Of a DNA stretch of 64,000 nt, positions 23,201 to 35,515 are shown in pieces. Source of the stretch: Smittia aterrima. Its lineage: Eukaryota; Arthropoda; Insecta; Diptera; Chironomidae. Where the stretch lies: contig CP093831.1 of assembly GCA_033063855.1 (NCBI GenBank), forward strand, positions 26,846,001 through 26,910,000, in the 5' to 3' direction. The translations under genes were made by a program, and so were the position numbers. The notes beneath the pieces were generated by a model. That model searched no databases and had not been told where the DNA came from. It worked only from the letters and a program-made list of their open reading frames with translations. The stretch's first letter is position 1. Each line of letters begins with the position of its first letter.

Positions 23201-26200
23201 ATTCGCCTTCTTCGTATTTTGATACACTCAATTGATGATGATCTGATGAAAAATGTTTATGCATTTCATTAAAGTAGCAGAAAGCAAATCGTAAATGGAA
23301 GAAAAAGAGTTTTCATCGCCATGCGTTTGAATGATTGAATGGAAAGGAAATAAGAGAAAGAAAATAATCAACCGCGCGGTTAGAAAGATTCCCGCGAACA
23401 AATAATTGATACCATTCCGATATCATTTGTGGTCGTCGTCGAGAAGTATTTCCTTGAAAGTTCACACATTCGCGAATTATCAAACGTCAAACGATGAGCT
23501 CAACATCTGCTTAAAGGCCACAAACAAAACACTTCAAACTTCACGGCTGTCGAAAGATAAATCTGCTGAAAGAAACGAAAAATTGTCTTAGAACGCCAGC
23601 GACGACATAAAATTCTTTTAAGTGGAACTAATCTGCAAACATTTTCCGTCACATCTCGAAGTGGAAATTGCAGTGAAGACGACGAAGAAAGAAAACTTTC
23701 ATGGAACGGCCTTTTAAAGAATTTTTTATTTTCCCATAAAAAGACTTTGACAGATTTCGCAGTTTGAGTGAAGGAAAGGAGAGAGTCTAAATTTTGATCC
23801 ACGGCTCTAGCCAATTCAACGGTTTCACTTCTGTCCAATTTATTTCTGATTCATCGAGGAATTCCTGAATCTTTTAACTTCCGCCAACAAAAAAAAAATC
23901 TTTTGGCTTATGAATTGAAATAATTTTAATGATAAATTGCGCTACTAAGTCTCAAGTGCTTTCATTTAAAAATGTTTTCCATTTATGGTCGACGACGTTT
24001 AAGGAAATTACTTTAGATTTTGGCAAACTCCACAAAAAAAAACCCTAAACGACTTCGACTACTGATCGCTTTGCTTTTTGTGGTTTCCACCTTTGACTTC
24101 ACGCGAGCCAACTCATGACATCATAAGCTGAAGATTTTCTGTCCTAATCGCTCTCTAATAACTTTTGTGTTTGCCTCCAGCGAAGAGTGAGCTTTCTAAC
24201 TCCGAAGTGCGGCTGATGGAATTATAAATAATTTAAAGGAATTATCGTTTTGTTTATTCGTCCAATTTTGTCATCGAGACAAATCTTCTAATCAAGCGAT
24301 TCCTTTGAATTATTCTTCCGACCTTCAACTTTATTCTAACGACCTCTGCTCGAGCGTTTTTTTATTCTTCTCGTTTCTTGCCATCTCGTTCTTCGGAAGA
24401 TATTTCGTTTAAAACAGTCGGAGCCAATAAACACGTCAATCTCGCGGTACAAAGATTTGAAATCAAAACCTTCGGAAGGCAAATTCCTTTTGAATTCTTT
24501 TTTAATGACTTCGTGTCTCGTTTTACTTAATCGTGGCGATCGGTGTTGAAGTGTGAAGTCTTCACTCAAATTTGCTGTATCAATACAAACTGAGAACTGT
24601 TAATCAGTAAAATTGCGAGCTATTATCATTACCAACAAGTCGAGAAACGAAACGAGAATTATTTTCATTTACTCGAAGAGACTTTTACGCAACGCACGCG
24701 ATTTGTGACAAACTTTTATCGGACTTAATTAAATCGCTTTATGTAATCAGCTTTAAAACTCGTCTTGTTGAGCTCTCGTGATAAGATTAAAGAGCGAACA
24801 ATAATTGGAAACTCTTTTCTCTGTCAGACTTTGTGGAACTCTCGAATGAGTTTCGCATCAGAAATTGCTTTCTTCGGATCATTATCAATCGTCGTGCATC
24901 GAGTGTTTTACGTAATTGCTGAACCTTCCATTCCAGTAAAAACGTTTGAGAAAGAAAAACAAATTATTTGTGAAGTTTTGTGATGGAAAAAGATAAAGCG
25001 AATAATGTCGCAAGTTCGAGTTGAGAAATAAAGTTCGCCAATGCCTCGACATCAATCAATTCCTGAAGGTTATGCTACAATTCGTCGTAGCAAAGGCCGT
25101 GGAGATCCCCGAGCGTCATCTGTATCGGTCGAAATGATTCAAATGAGTCCACGACGTAAATCCGTGAACAGAAACTTTGATTCGGAAGTCGTGTACGCGA
25201 ATCAGGGCGAAGTCTTTGCCGAAGTCGACGAGGGCGTTCTCAACGATATTCAAAGCGATGGACTGAACGGTTTCGTCGGCAGTATCAGACGAACGACGTT
25301 GGAAACATTTAAGCCACGCAACTCGATCGAGAGTGGAGATGATGGAAGCGATAAAGATCTCGGACAATCAAGCGAGTGCTTCCAATCACTGCCTTACGAC
25401 ATCATCATGTCACCACTTAAGTCGCCTCAATACATTAATCAATTAAACGCGATGCGCTCAAAGACGGCGACCGAAGGCCATTCGCGACAGTTTCCTCTTT
25501 ACTCGCGGCCGGAGAGTCCAAAGTATGGAAAGATCTTGTTCAATCGATCAAGCTCTCCGTCAGCTGATAGCATGGACAACTCGTCTTCAAACTCTTCAAC
25601 GTACTCCGCCTTTCAAAACGCTTCGATGACTCAGTCTCTTCATGTGCCATCGAACCATCAACCACAAGACGAAAATTTAATTTTAATTAATATTCAATCG
25701 AACGGGAGGAGACAACTTCTGACTCCCCTCAAGTCCGCCAACAACCTCAACTATCGAAACTCATTCAGTCACGTCAATGGGAAGGCGAAATGGTTCAATG
25801 CTTCCGACCAAATATCATCACAAGATCCAATGGACTCATCAATGACTAAGTCGCTCTACAATCCGTCGATAACTTCATCGCATTTACACCCGCGACGCTT
25901 CGCAACTCTCGCCCATTCAAAGCCCGCCGTCGAGCACGAAGGCAAATTATCGTCGTTAAGTGAGAGAGATTTAATTCAATGGGATCCGATATTAAGTTGT
26001 AAGATTGGCTCGCAAACGACGTTAAGAACGAAACCTCCTGTGCCTTGGTATGAGCTCGCCATTAAGAAGGAATATCGTCAAAGCTGTCCACCACTCCAGG
26101 TTTTTAAAAAGCAATTTTTATTCTTAGACTTACTCATCGGAATTCCACAACCAGTTCTTGAGTCTTCTCGCTTTGCATCTCTTGGAACAAACAATAATTT

Positions 26201-29200
26201 GTATGATTACGATCGAAGAATTCTCTCAAACGATAATCGAGTGGATTGTCATCTTGAATCCATGTGTGGTTGCTTTCTAAACACGCGAGAATGATATCTT
26301 GTGTCATGTGAATCGTTTTCAACGTCTTGATCTGTGAGAAGAAAATATTTCCTCAAATATTTTTTCGCGAGAGCCGGTTGGACGAGTTTCACGTTTTTAT
26401 TGATTTTTTTTTTGGCGTAACGGTCCACGCTCGTTGATGTCAAACGATAAGAGAAAAAGTGTTTCCTCGCGATTTGCTTTTTTTTTTTGCATTGGCGATG
26501 ACAATCGATTTCGTTGCCTTCTCTCTCTTTTCGTCTTTTCGAATAAAAGTTAAATGAAGTCATCCAGAACGAGAAGCTTCTTCTTAATTTCCTTTCGTCT
26601 TGTCTGCACTGATGCGGAAGTTTCTTCATGCAAGAGAATGAACAATTGATGGATAATTAGTGAGATTGAAACTGAATCGCAGGTTTTCCTTCGTCGTCGA
26701 TCAAATGGAAGAAAAATGATTTCAATCAAAAAAAAAATTTGTTTACTCAACGGAACGAGTTCGTAATTTGAAGCGCGAAAAAGTTATCAAATGTCGTGGC
26801 CTGTTGAAGGTCGAACGACGATTGGAGATTTGATGATAATATTTCATCTCATTGGGAGTCGCGATAGCTCAGCGATCGTCTCATTTGCATAACAGCATCG
26901 AAGCTGCTTGAGAAGTGCAATCATAAATCAACCTCCAACCGCTTTGCTTGTGCCACGTTTATGCGCCGCCAAATGATGAAATATTTATGCTGATCATGCT
27001 ATAATTCTCCTATAATTAAAGTCAACAGACAAATGCTCGTCAAGCTGCCCACAATCCACCAGCAAATTGAAAAAACTTGTTGCTCTTAAGTGTTGCGGTT
27101 ATTCTTTAGAATTACCACGAATTTCCGGCTTCGCGATGATCGAATCGTTGAACAATTTTGTACAAAATGGAATTCAAATGAAATCTCATCGATGACCATC
27201 TCGAGAGAGAAGTCTTCGTGAGAGCGAGTACAATCAACTCTGACTCGATTCAGAGATAAAAGTTCGACCTTGCGTCACTTGCATTTGAAAATTTGATTTG
27301 TTGCTGAAACAAAAAAAAAATCTTAATTACAGATTATTAAAAGCTAAGCCTACAATCTGAACGAGCATTACTCGAAAAGTGGGACACACGAGTCCGCTTA
27401 TTAAATCTTAAAGTATGCATAAGAAATCAATGATTGCACATGCTGACAATTGATTGATGGAAAAGTGAGCAAACGAGAGTGAGAATTTAAATTTTTCACG
27501 CGTAACTTTGCTTGCGTAAGAGCGAGAATCGATAACCGCGATCGCGAATAGAAAACTTCATCGAGAAAGGCAAACACAGATGCTCAAGAAGCTGCGGAAG
27601 GAAATGCGAAGTTTCTCTTTGTCTAGTGACAAGCATTTGCTTTGACTTGGCGTAAATATTTTATCGCATTTTGCCCTAAAAAGGTTCCCGAGCTGCGCGC
27701 GGGCAGATTGAGTGAAATTGATTGATTCTCCATTCGCTTGGCGATTAATGTTGGAAGAATCAATTTGAGAGATGTGAAAGTTTATTCAATAAACGCTTGA
27801 GAGATGTGTGTAGGCTCTGAACTTGTCGAATGTATTTTCGTTTATTATGAGAGATTGATTCGAAGGGTCAATCGATAAACTTTAATAGTGACACATCAAA
27901 TCAATGTTAAGCTGAGGCTTGATCGTCTTCGAACAGCGTCAACAAATCATTAATGAAATCGATTTTAATTAATTATGAATATTTATCGAAAAATTATCTT
28001 GTGAGAAGATCCATCGCGATTAACTTGGATTCGAATAAAATCTGCTTTTTATTAAAGTGACATTTCGAATGAAATCAAGATTTCATTGATTAAGACATTA
28101 TTCGATTTGTCCTTTTTTTCAATTAAGCAACAAACTTGATACTCGAGACGTTAAAGTTGTCAACAACTTCTCCTCGATCGTCGTAGATTAGAACGAAATT
28201 TTTTATGTAAATGCCAAAGTAATTTCCATTTATTGTCGTGACTTTTATTGCTCCTCGCGATTCAATAAAGAATAAATTTTTCTGCCTTGCATTAAAGGCG
28301 CTAAAGACTGGAAACACTCGATTCTCTCGCTTCGCTTCTATCCATTCACGACATTCATAATTTTATGGCTCAAACTTCTCCTCTCAATCCAATCCGCACT
28401 TACAAATTTTTACATCCGCGCATTAAAAATCCATTTCGAGTTGGAGAGTCGAGAAATGCATTAAAACGAAACTTTATCGAAAAATCAATTGAATTATTGA
28501 CGAGAGATAGAACGAATGACATTTCGATTGGAGTTAGTTCGCATTAGTAAACAGCAAAAGGAAGCCGATCAATTCCGAAAGAAGCAATCTCATTCTTCAT
28601 AATAATCAGCGAAAGTGTTTTCTCAATTAATCACTCGCAATCAAAAGTATTCCATCACAAGATTATCTCTCACTTCGCTGTCTCTTTGTATGTTTGACGC
28701 TTGTTAAGCGAACTCAAAGCATTCAAGGTCGTATCAGGCTAAGCTCGAAGAGATTAAGTTTCGTCTTCCCCGCAGCGTGACTTTTAGGACTTCGAGCGCT
28801 TGTAGCGAGCGCTGATTTGCTATAAATCTCGGCGGACAATTTTTCGTGATTTTGCAATTGAATCGAACAAAGAAATGATTGAGCTATGAAAAATCACTTG
28901 AAGCAAATCATAATCGAGTGAAACAGGCAAAACAGAATAAAAAATTGCTTTAATCGAGCAAATGCTGAATTCATGTTCAATTGCCAGTCGTCATTAATGT
29001 TTTGCCATTCTCTTCCAGCTTCGTGTCAGTTGATATATTGGAAGATATTTCATATTAGAAACAGATCTTTCTCGCGCCTTGTAATGTTGTGGGACGTTTG
29101 TTGGATACCTGGCTCACTTCGATTTCTGATTTCTTATGCTCGACGATGCGAAAATTATTAATTCACCATTGATTGAGGAAGGAGAGCGAGAGAGATAGAG

Positions 29201-32200
29201 AAAAAAATGTGTCAATGCGAAGTGAAATGTTTCTTTGCCGTTGTAGGAAATACTTCGGACTCTATGGGCTTGTTAGGCTTCAGCTCTTTTTTTTTCTCGG
29301 AGCTTGAACTACATTTAATTAATTTGTTCACTCGCGGAATTAGATTGACTTCTTTACAAGCTCTGAATCACAAATTACCTTCTCACATCATTCAAAGCGT
29401 CAGCGAGAAAAATGTTTTCTTTCTTTGAGTTAACAATTTTATTATTTGTCTTCGATGTGGCACCTCAACTCGGGGAAAGGTCAATAACACATGCAAATGT
29501 CTAAAATATTTCCCATGAAGCATCAAATTTGTTTTCTCTATCACTTTGTCTTCTTTATTCGTTAATTGACTTCGATTTGTGAAGGGAATTCTTTGAAAGA
29601 AATGATTCCATTGTTCGAGGGCTTAAAGATTTTTTTCTTAATTGCTTTTTGTTATCTTTCGGAGACTTTTTAAATGACACAAAGAATCAGCCAATTCATA
29701 AAACTTTGACATCAACAAGACTTGTTTTCTCTAATTATAGGCTCATGTCGTGAATGCATTTGAACAAAGTTTACAAAACATGACCAACCGACTGCAACAA
29801 CTCACGGCAACGACAGAGAAAAAGGTATTTTTGGAATTCCGTTTGCAGTTTCCATTTGGCAAATTATCAAAGTCTCTTCGTCTGGTTGTGGCTTGTAAAT
29901 CAAGAACATTTCATTACTAATCTTTTCATGTTTGTCTCCCGCAGGAATCGGAAATCACAGAAATGCGACAAACCATTGAGCTGCTTAGAAAGCAATCGAT
30001 TCAAGCTGGACTTACGTCAGCTCACATGCAAAGCATGGGCGTTCAAGTGAATGTCAATGGCGGAAAGTCGAATGGAAGTCCAACGAAAGCTGCCGCGAAT
30101 GGTCAGCACGAAGACAACGGACAAAATGGAACATTGCAGAGACATCAAAGCACAGACTCGGTTTGTTCGATTAACTCAAATGGATCCAATGGATCATCTC
30201 AGGATAAAAAGAAAAAGAAGGGATGGGTGAGTTCAACTCTTCGAATAAAACTCTTTCTCATTTCTAATCGTAAATCACTTTTATAGCTTCGAACTTCATT
30301 TACGAAAGCTTTCTCGCGCAATGCCAAAATAACAAAAACCAATCGCCAAACGAGTCTCTCGTCGAATCATTCCGATTCAAAGTCTTCCCTTCCCCCACAC
30401 ACTCCTCAAAAAAATAATCTACCACGATCGCCAACCAAAGGAAGTCCATCGCGATACATTCCGATTGTTGAGAACGCAAAGCCTGTCGACGCTGTCGAGG
30501 TTGAAGTTCATCCAATCGTTGAAGATCTTAAGAAGCAGCTGAGAGAGAAGGATATGGTGCTAACTGATATTCGTCTTGAGTCGTTGACGCAAGCGTCGCA
30601 AATGGAAGCTCTGAAGGAAACTGTTCGAACGATGCGACAGGAAATGTTGAATCTTAAGCACAACAATGAGAGACTTCAGCGAATGGTGACGACGAGATCG
30701 TTAGCTGGCTCTGAAGCGTCGCTTGGTTGTCCTGCTAGTCCAAGTGGATCCATGGGCGAGTCGAGACGTTACAGTCTTGCAACTGACAATGGAATGCCAC
30801 GACCACCTTTAGATCTTCCTCAAAATCTTGACGAGACTGAAGAAGAGGATAACGTTCCAGCGCCAGCTCCTGATGCTCAAGCTACGTCTCACTCTCCAGG
30901 AATGTCGCCAACAATGGAAAGAATTTCAATCTCAAATGAAATCTTATCAACTCCAGCTGAAGACGTTGCTGATCCTGTTGACGGAAAGAAGATTTCGATC
31001 GCAGTTTTCCTTGGGCAATCCGACGCTTTTTCGAAATATTCCGACGATCTCAATGATTACGACGTCAAGCATCTGAAGGCAAAGGAAAACGGATTCGATG
31101 GAGGAAACTCAACCGAGACAATAATCGCTTACACTTACATTTCTGGGAAGACAACTTGGCAGAATCTCGATTACATCGTTCGCAAGACCTTCAAAGATTA
31201 TCTCTCACGAATCGATCCGGGAACAAATCTTGGTCTCAACACAGACTCGATTATTTCTTATCACTTGGGTGAAGCTAAACGTGGCCCTGAGATGGGATTC
31301 CCTGAACTTCTTCCTTGCGGTTACATCATCGGCAACGTTAAAGCGCTTTACATTTGCTTGCAAGGCGTCGGAAGTCTCGCCTTTGACAGTTTAATTCCGC
31401 GATCGATTGTTCATCGCTACATAAATTTACTTTCGGAGCATCGTCGATTGATTCTTTGTGGACCAAGCGGAACAGGCAAAAGTTACTTGGCAAGAAAACT
31501 TGCAGAGTTTCTCGTTGCGAAATCCAATCGAAGTCCAGCGGAGTCAATAGCGACTTTCAAGTGAGATTTGTTATTCAATTTTTGATTCAACTTTTTAATT
31601 CTTGAAAAATCTTTTTAGCGTCGATAACAAGTCATCAAACCTTCAACAGTATTTGGGAACAATTGCCGAGCAGGCATCGATGAATGGAGCAGCGGAAGAG
31701 CTTCCTGCAGTGATAATTCTTGATAACTTACATCACGCGTCAGCACTTGGCGATGTCTTCTCTTGTCTCTTAAGCGCTGGTCCAGCTGCGAAGCTTCCGT
31801 GCATCATCGGAACGATGTCACAAGCGACGTGCAACACAACAAACCTTCAATTGCATCACAATTTCCGATGGGTAAGTTAACTACTCGATCATCAAACTTA
31901 CAAAGTCTCATGAGCTTCCATTTCAATCTTTAAGGTGTTGACAGCGAATCACATGGAACCAGTTAAAGGATTCCTCGGACGATTCCTTCGTCGTCGATTA
32001 TTCCATTTTGAGATGCAAACTGGATCGCAACAAGTTCAAATGGAAAAAGTATTTAAATGGCTCCCAAGTGTTTGGCTTCATACAAATACTTTCCTGGAGA
32101 ATCATAGCTCAAGTGATGTCACTATTGGCCCACAGTTGTTCCTTGAATGTCCTCTGAACGTTGACGATTCACAAAAATGGTTCCTCGATCTTTGGAATCA

Positions 32201-32531
32201 ACAACTCGCTCCGTATCTCGTCGATGCGATTAAGGAAGGCGTTCAATTGTACGGGAGACGAGGAAACTCATGGACCGATCCATGTTTGTACGTTCGAGAG
32301 ACTTACCCGTGGAAAGTCACTCCCACGACTGTTCCAACTCTTCGCCAAATCACAGCTGACGATGTTGGCTTGGACCCTGGAGCGTCTGGCAATATGGACT
32401 CGGATCCACTTCTTAACATGCTTCAGATGTTGCAACAAGCGGCAGCAAGCGAAAATCCTGATCAGGACAACTCAGACTGCGCAAGTTTAGATTCAAACTT
32501 CACTCACGAGTCCGCTGGTGCTGAACAATAA
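17219..32531 (+). CDS. sick: Neuron navigator family protein (sickie), long form, 3' part of gene
   Basis: Eleven exons with GT...AG borders join in one frame: 17219-17315, 17379-17652, 17718-18147, 18265-18291, 18644-18858, 18919-19076, 29741-29824, 29945-30226, 30287-31560, 31619-31871, 31935-32531. They encode 1229 residues plus stop. Navigator hallmarks are SLTGPGAAQLSQSVKERF, the SLSDTQTY ... YAMWLKH ... RLSEGDSLES block, coiled coils (exons at 18919, 29741 and 30287; REKDMVLTDIRLESL) and a C-terminal AAA-type domain. The P-loop GPSGTGKS is at about residues 914-921, with Walker-B-like AVIILDNLHHA in the next exon. Navigators are cytoskeleton- and microtubule-associated proteins acting in axon guidance; Drosophila sick also affects actin control and immune signalling. 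The first exon is open upstream of its ATG (17259), so further 5' exons may lie outside the window. Confidence 0.85.
19416..19425. promoter_or_regulatory. CRE-type palindrome in navigator intron
   Basis: ATGACGTCAT is a perfect 10-bp palindrome containing TGACGTCA, the full CREB/ATF site, with attgg (inverted CCAAT) overlapping its right end. A full site by chance in 64 kb is not rare, so the function is tentative. Confidence 0.25.
25041..26099 (+). CDS. sick: Alternative first coding exon of the navigator (sickie) gene
   Basis: An ATG-initiated 353-codon open stretch lies inside the large intron on the same strand as the gene. It starts MPRHQSIPEGYATIRRSKG and is rich in Ser/Pro. It ends RQSCPPLQ exactly at a CAG|GTTTTT donor in phase 0. 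The next navigator exon (29741) also starts in phase 0, so splicing gives a 1182-residue isoform keeping the coiled coils and AAA domain but lacking the first six exons. If it is not spliced, the frame runs on to a stop at 26294. Unbroken length, donor phase and strand all favour an isoform driven by an internal promoter over a nested gene. No sequence search was done. Confidence 0.6.
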
Positions 32532-32598
32532 TCTTAAGCGACTCTCGCGTTTCTTATTTAACAGACAACAAAAACATTTTCTATGGCATAACATTTAC

Positions 32599-32604
32599 AA
32601 TAAA
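32599..32604 (+). terminator. Polyadenylation signal of the navigator gene
   Basis: AATAAA lies 68 bp after the stop codon, within acatttacaataaagaaa. It is the first canonical signal downstream. A second AATAAA at 32878-32883 sits in sequence homologous to LRR-BTB 3' flanks and probably belongs to a lost neighbour. Confidence 0.55.
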
Positions 32605-32810
32605 GAAAAAAGCGAAAATTAGAATTTTCGAGTGACATTTAATGAGAGAAAATCAAACGAAATTTTCACTTTTTATAAACTGGAATCCGTAACTTACTTC
32701 AATGTTCTCTGGTCATTTGATTTTCTCATTGAGACTTTGTTTTCCGCTTCTTTCAAAGTTAGTTTAAGTGCATTTCGATGGTGCGATCAATGAAAAGCTT
32801 CATTTAGAAG

Positions 32811-33115
32811 GAAAATCTTTTTATTTCTGTTAAATTCGTTTCATTTGTGCTGTAAATATTTTTCCTAATTTAAGAATAATAAAATGTTTCGTTACTTAAA
32901 TTATTGAAATAAATTTGGCTTTTTATTTGTTTTTAAACATTTTCAGACATAAAATAAATTGCCGAGCGTAAAATGAGAAAAGAATTTAACATTCATTCGG
33001 ATATTTCAGAGAGCAAAGAGAGTTTTGTAGATCACTCTCAATTTTTCTCTTTAAGGGGCAAGAAACTTAGAGAAATATGTCAAATAGATGAGAGAAAAAT
33101 TAAATTTTGATCGAC
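32811..33115 (+). repeat. LRR-BTB 3'-flank and promoter module (copy)
   Basis: This stretch (aggaaaatctttttatttctg ... gatcactctcaa) is clearly related to 46615-46800 and 56216-56405, where it follows LRR-BTB relics and precedes the next one. It therefore holds the 3' end of a vanished LRR-BTB gene next to the navigator 3' end, plus the 5' region of the intact gene that begins at 33116. Confidence 0.65.
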
Positions 33116-34255
33116 ATGGAAATAAAGTGTAAGTTTTTAAACCTAATCAATAAAAAAGATGCTTCGAAAATTGTATACACGTGCAAAATAGACGAAGCAA
33201 ATATAACTGAGAAAGATCAAGTGATTAAAGAATTTAAAGGAGTTCATGAAAGAGGAAAAAGTCACAGACACGTCAAACAAGTTCGGTTCATCAAAACAAA
33301 AGTGAATCATTTTCCTCGAGGTCTCGAGAAGCATTTTCCTAATCTCACTCACTTGGAAATATCTTACGGTGGCATCAATGACATTTCTAAAAATGATTTG
33401 AAAGGACTCGAGGGACTTTGTTTGATTGTTATTGCTAATTGTCAACTGACATCACTGCCCGACGATTTGTTGACAGAAATGCCAAACTTAAGAAAAGTTT
33501 CATTTCGCGACAACAAAATCGAATTCACCTCACCCGATCTTTTAAAACCTTTGCTTGGACGAGAAAATGTTGTGGTGAACCTTCAAGGAAACAAAAACGT
33601 TGATGATTTCTACTGGCCAGAATGGAGCGGTTCAACAGATTCTCTTGAAGAGTTGATGAAGTTGATCGACGAAAAGTGCAAGAAAACAGTCCGGCGAACT
33701 GCTGTTCCCGATCTCGCAAACTTTAATCCAAAACTCAAGGAAATGTGGGTCTCAGGAAGATTCTCGGATCTCACGATCATCGTCGGCGAGAAGAAGTTTA
33801 AAGTCCACAAAGCAGTTTTAGGAATGCAAAGCGAATTATTTGGTCAAATCTTTGAAGACCAAAGCGAGGCGACTGAAATAAAAATTCCAGACTTCAGTGC
33901 AAACTCCGTCGATGCTTTGCTCAAATTCATTTACACGAATGAGATCTCTGAAGTTGGAAATTCAAAGGAAAATTTTGACATTGCTGATAAATTCAAAGTC
34001 GCTGAAATGAAAATGAATTACGAGAAAATTATCTGCGACGAACTTGACGAATCAAACGCTTGGGAGAATTTCTTGTTCGCTCATCGATTCTCATCTCAAC
34101 TGCTGAAGGAAGAAGCATTTCAAATGATTTCCAATCAGATCATCGCCAAGAAAATTCCTAACGAAGTTCCTGTTAAACTTATGGACGATCCTGAAAAATT
34201 AAAGAAGTTGATCGATCATTTACGAGCTGTTGAAGAAATTTTGGCTGACAAATAG
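33116..34255 (+). CDS. LRR-BTB protein, the only intact member here
   Basis: Single exon, 379 residues from the ATG at 33116 (MEIKCKFLNL). This is the start conserved in relatives as MEINC or MEIDC; the frame is open three codons upstream only via a TTG. No signal peptide, so cytosolic. Residues about 55-190 form a short LRR domain (VNHFPRGLEKHFPNLTHLEI, LTSLPDDLLTEMPNLRKVSF). Residues about 212-310 are a BTB/POZ domain (RFSDLTIIVGEKKFKVHKAVL ... SELFGQIFE). A BACK-like helical tail follows (WENFLFAHRFSSQLLKEEAF). BTB proteins of this layout commonly act as Cullin-3 ubiquitin-ligase adaptors, with the extra domain choosing the target. That role is inferred. The gene heads the rapidly changing LRR-BTB/NACHT block. 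Confidence 0.88.
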   Translation: MEIKCKFLNLINKKDASKIVYTCKIDEANITEKDQVIKEFKGVHERGKSHRHVKQVRFIKTKVNHFPRGLEKHFPNLTHLEISYGGINDISKNDLKGLEGLCLIVIANCQLTSLPDDLLTEMPNLRKVSFRDNKIEFTSPDLLKPLLGRENVVVNLQGNKNVDDFYWPEWSGSTDSLEELMKLIDEKCKKTVRRTAVPDLANFNPKLKEMWVSGRFSDLTIIVGEKKFKVHKAVLGMQSELFGQIFEDQSEATEIKIPDFSANSVDALLKFIYTNEISEVGNSKENFDIADKFKVAEMKMNYEKIICDELDESNAWENFLFAHRFSSQLLKEEAFQMISNQIIAKKIPNEVPVKLMDDPEKLKKLIDHLRAVEEILADK

Positions 34256-34507
34256 GAAAACTGAACCAAATTATGATTCTCTGTTATGAAGAAAAATCTT
34301 TTTATTATCTGAAGTGCTTTGTTACTTGAATTATTGAAATATATTTGGCTTTTCTTTTAAAACATATTCAGAATTTGAATTAATTGGCAAACATAGAAAG
34401 AGTAAATCAATGAACATTCTTATAAGGATAGAGAGCAAATAGAGTTTTGTATGTAGATCACTCTCAATTTGTCTTCTTTCAAGGGCAAGAAGCTTAGAGA
34501 AACATTT

Positions 34508-34553
34508 CAAATTGTTATCAGTGAGAAATGCGCGAATCGCATTTGTCAAAATT
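34508..34553 (+). promoter_or_regulatory. Conserved upstream block of LRR-BTB copies
   Basis: attgttatcagtgagaaatg followed by cgcgaatcgcatttgtcaaaa recurs almost unchanged at 56446-56491, each time about 80-130 bp before an LRR-BTB start or lost start. It is a promoter candidate (tatcagt resembles an insect initiator). Confidence 0.4.
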
Positions 34554-34619
34554 AAGATTTTTTTTTCAGTTTTTGACAGGCTTCCAAAGTTAAAGGTTCT
34601 TAAGAGAAAACATAAATCC

Positions 34620-34985
34620 AGTTGGAATTTGAGATCAATTGTCGGAATGTTGATGATACGTGCTATGTTCAAAAAGCAAATATAACAGAAGTATCAAGTA
34701 CAGTCTAACCTAAAATTTTGTGGCTTGGGCGGTTAGTACTTAACGGTTAAAACAAAAAGTGGGGGAATTAGGGAAATAAGACTGTAATTAAAGAATTTAA
34801 AGGAGATCAAGAAGATAGAAAAATCACAACGATGTCATCAAGATTCAGTTCTAGACACAAATGTGAATTATTTTCCTCAAGGTCTCGAAAAACATTTCCC
34901 TAATCTCACTCCCTTGGTTTTCATGGCAGTAGCATCAAAAAATATCTAAAAAGGATTTGAAAGGTTTTGAGGGACTGACTGTGAA
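34620..34985 (+). pseudogene. LRR-BTB pseudogene, 5' fragment
   Basis: Translatable fragments match the family (EINCR, IKEFKGDQED, VNYFPQGLEKHFPNLTPLVF), but the start codon is lost (ttggaatttgag in place of atggag) and the frame shifts. About 100 bp of foreign sequence (about 34692-34790) interrupts it after KANITE. Homology ends after KGFEGLTV, with no BTB part. Dead gene. Confidence 0.75.
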
Positions 34986-35507
34986 GGTGGTCAGATTTTA
35001 TCAGTTCTGTAATCTGTGTACTCGTTTCATCATATTGAAAATTTAACAGAGTTAATCAAATTGAAATAAATGATGTATGCTCTTGTGTTAGCTTGCACTT
35101 TTTATAAGAAGTCAGCTGTTCTTATACTAAGTGCAACCATAGTTTTACCCAGCATCGTCTACGCAACTTGAGAGACTTTGTGATTTTTTTTTATTTAAAC
35201 TTAACATACTACACTTCATAAACGAAAAGAACACCTGGCATTTCGTTACGAACTTACTTTAGGGTTTTTTCATCCGTCCCCCCTCGAAGGTAATTGAAGT
35301 TATTTTAAATAATATTGCTCCAACCAGAGCTCGAATAAATAAGAAAGAGTTTTGTCCCCAACAAATCAGCAAAATGGTCAATTAAGTCCCAGGAAAACTT
35401 TTATTTTTTGTTTGCATTAAGTGGATAATTTAATTTTGTGCTTTTTGAATATTAAGTGTGAGGATTACTACAAAAATTTGTTTTTTTTTTATACAAATCA
35501 CTAATCT

Positions 35508-35515
35508 CATCGAAA
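35508..35515. repeat. Target-site duplication, left
   Basis: CATCGAAA, repeated at 36712-36719 on the other side of the hAT-like element and present once at the paralogous empty site near 47180. Confidence 0.8.

Larger units (their letters stand above)
19077..29740 (+). other. Large (10.7 kb) intron of the navigator gene
   Basis: It lies between the donor gtgagt (19077) and the acceptor ttatag (29735-29740). Apart from the alternative 5' exon at 25041-26099, I see no supportable coding sequence; many short frames on both strands are scattered and mutually overlapping. A perfect ATGACGTCAT palindrome (CREB/ATF-type site) lies at 19416-19425, immediately followed by an inverted CCAAT (attgg). 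Large introns of this kind usually hold enhancers; that role is inferred. Confidence 0.6.

Noticed and set aside
26249..26629. 126-codon minus-strand frame
   Set aside because: Lys/Arg/Phe-rich translation of AT-rich intron DNA, no initiator context or domain.
26855..26930. Possible tRNA (gtcgcgatagctcagc)
   Set aside because: Only an A-box-like word; no acceptor stem pairing, anticodon arm or T-loop at the right spacing.
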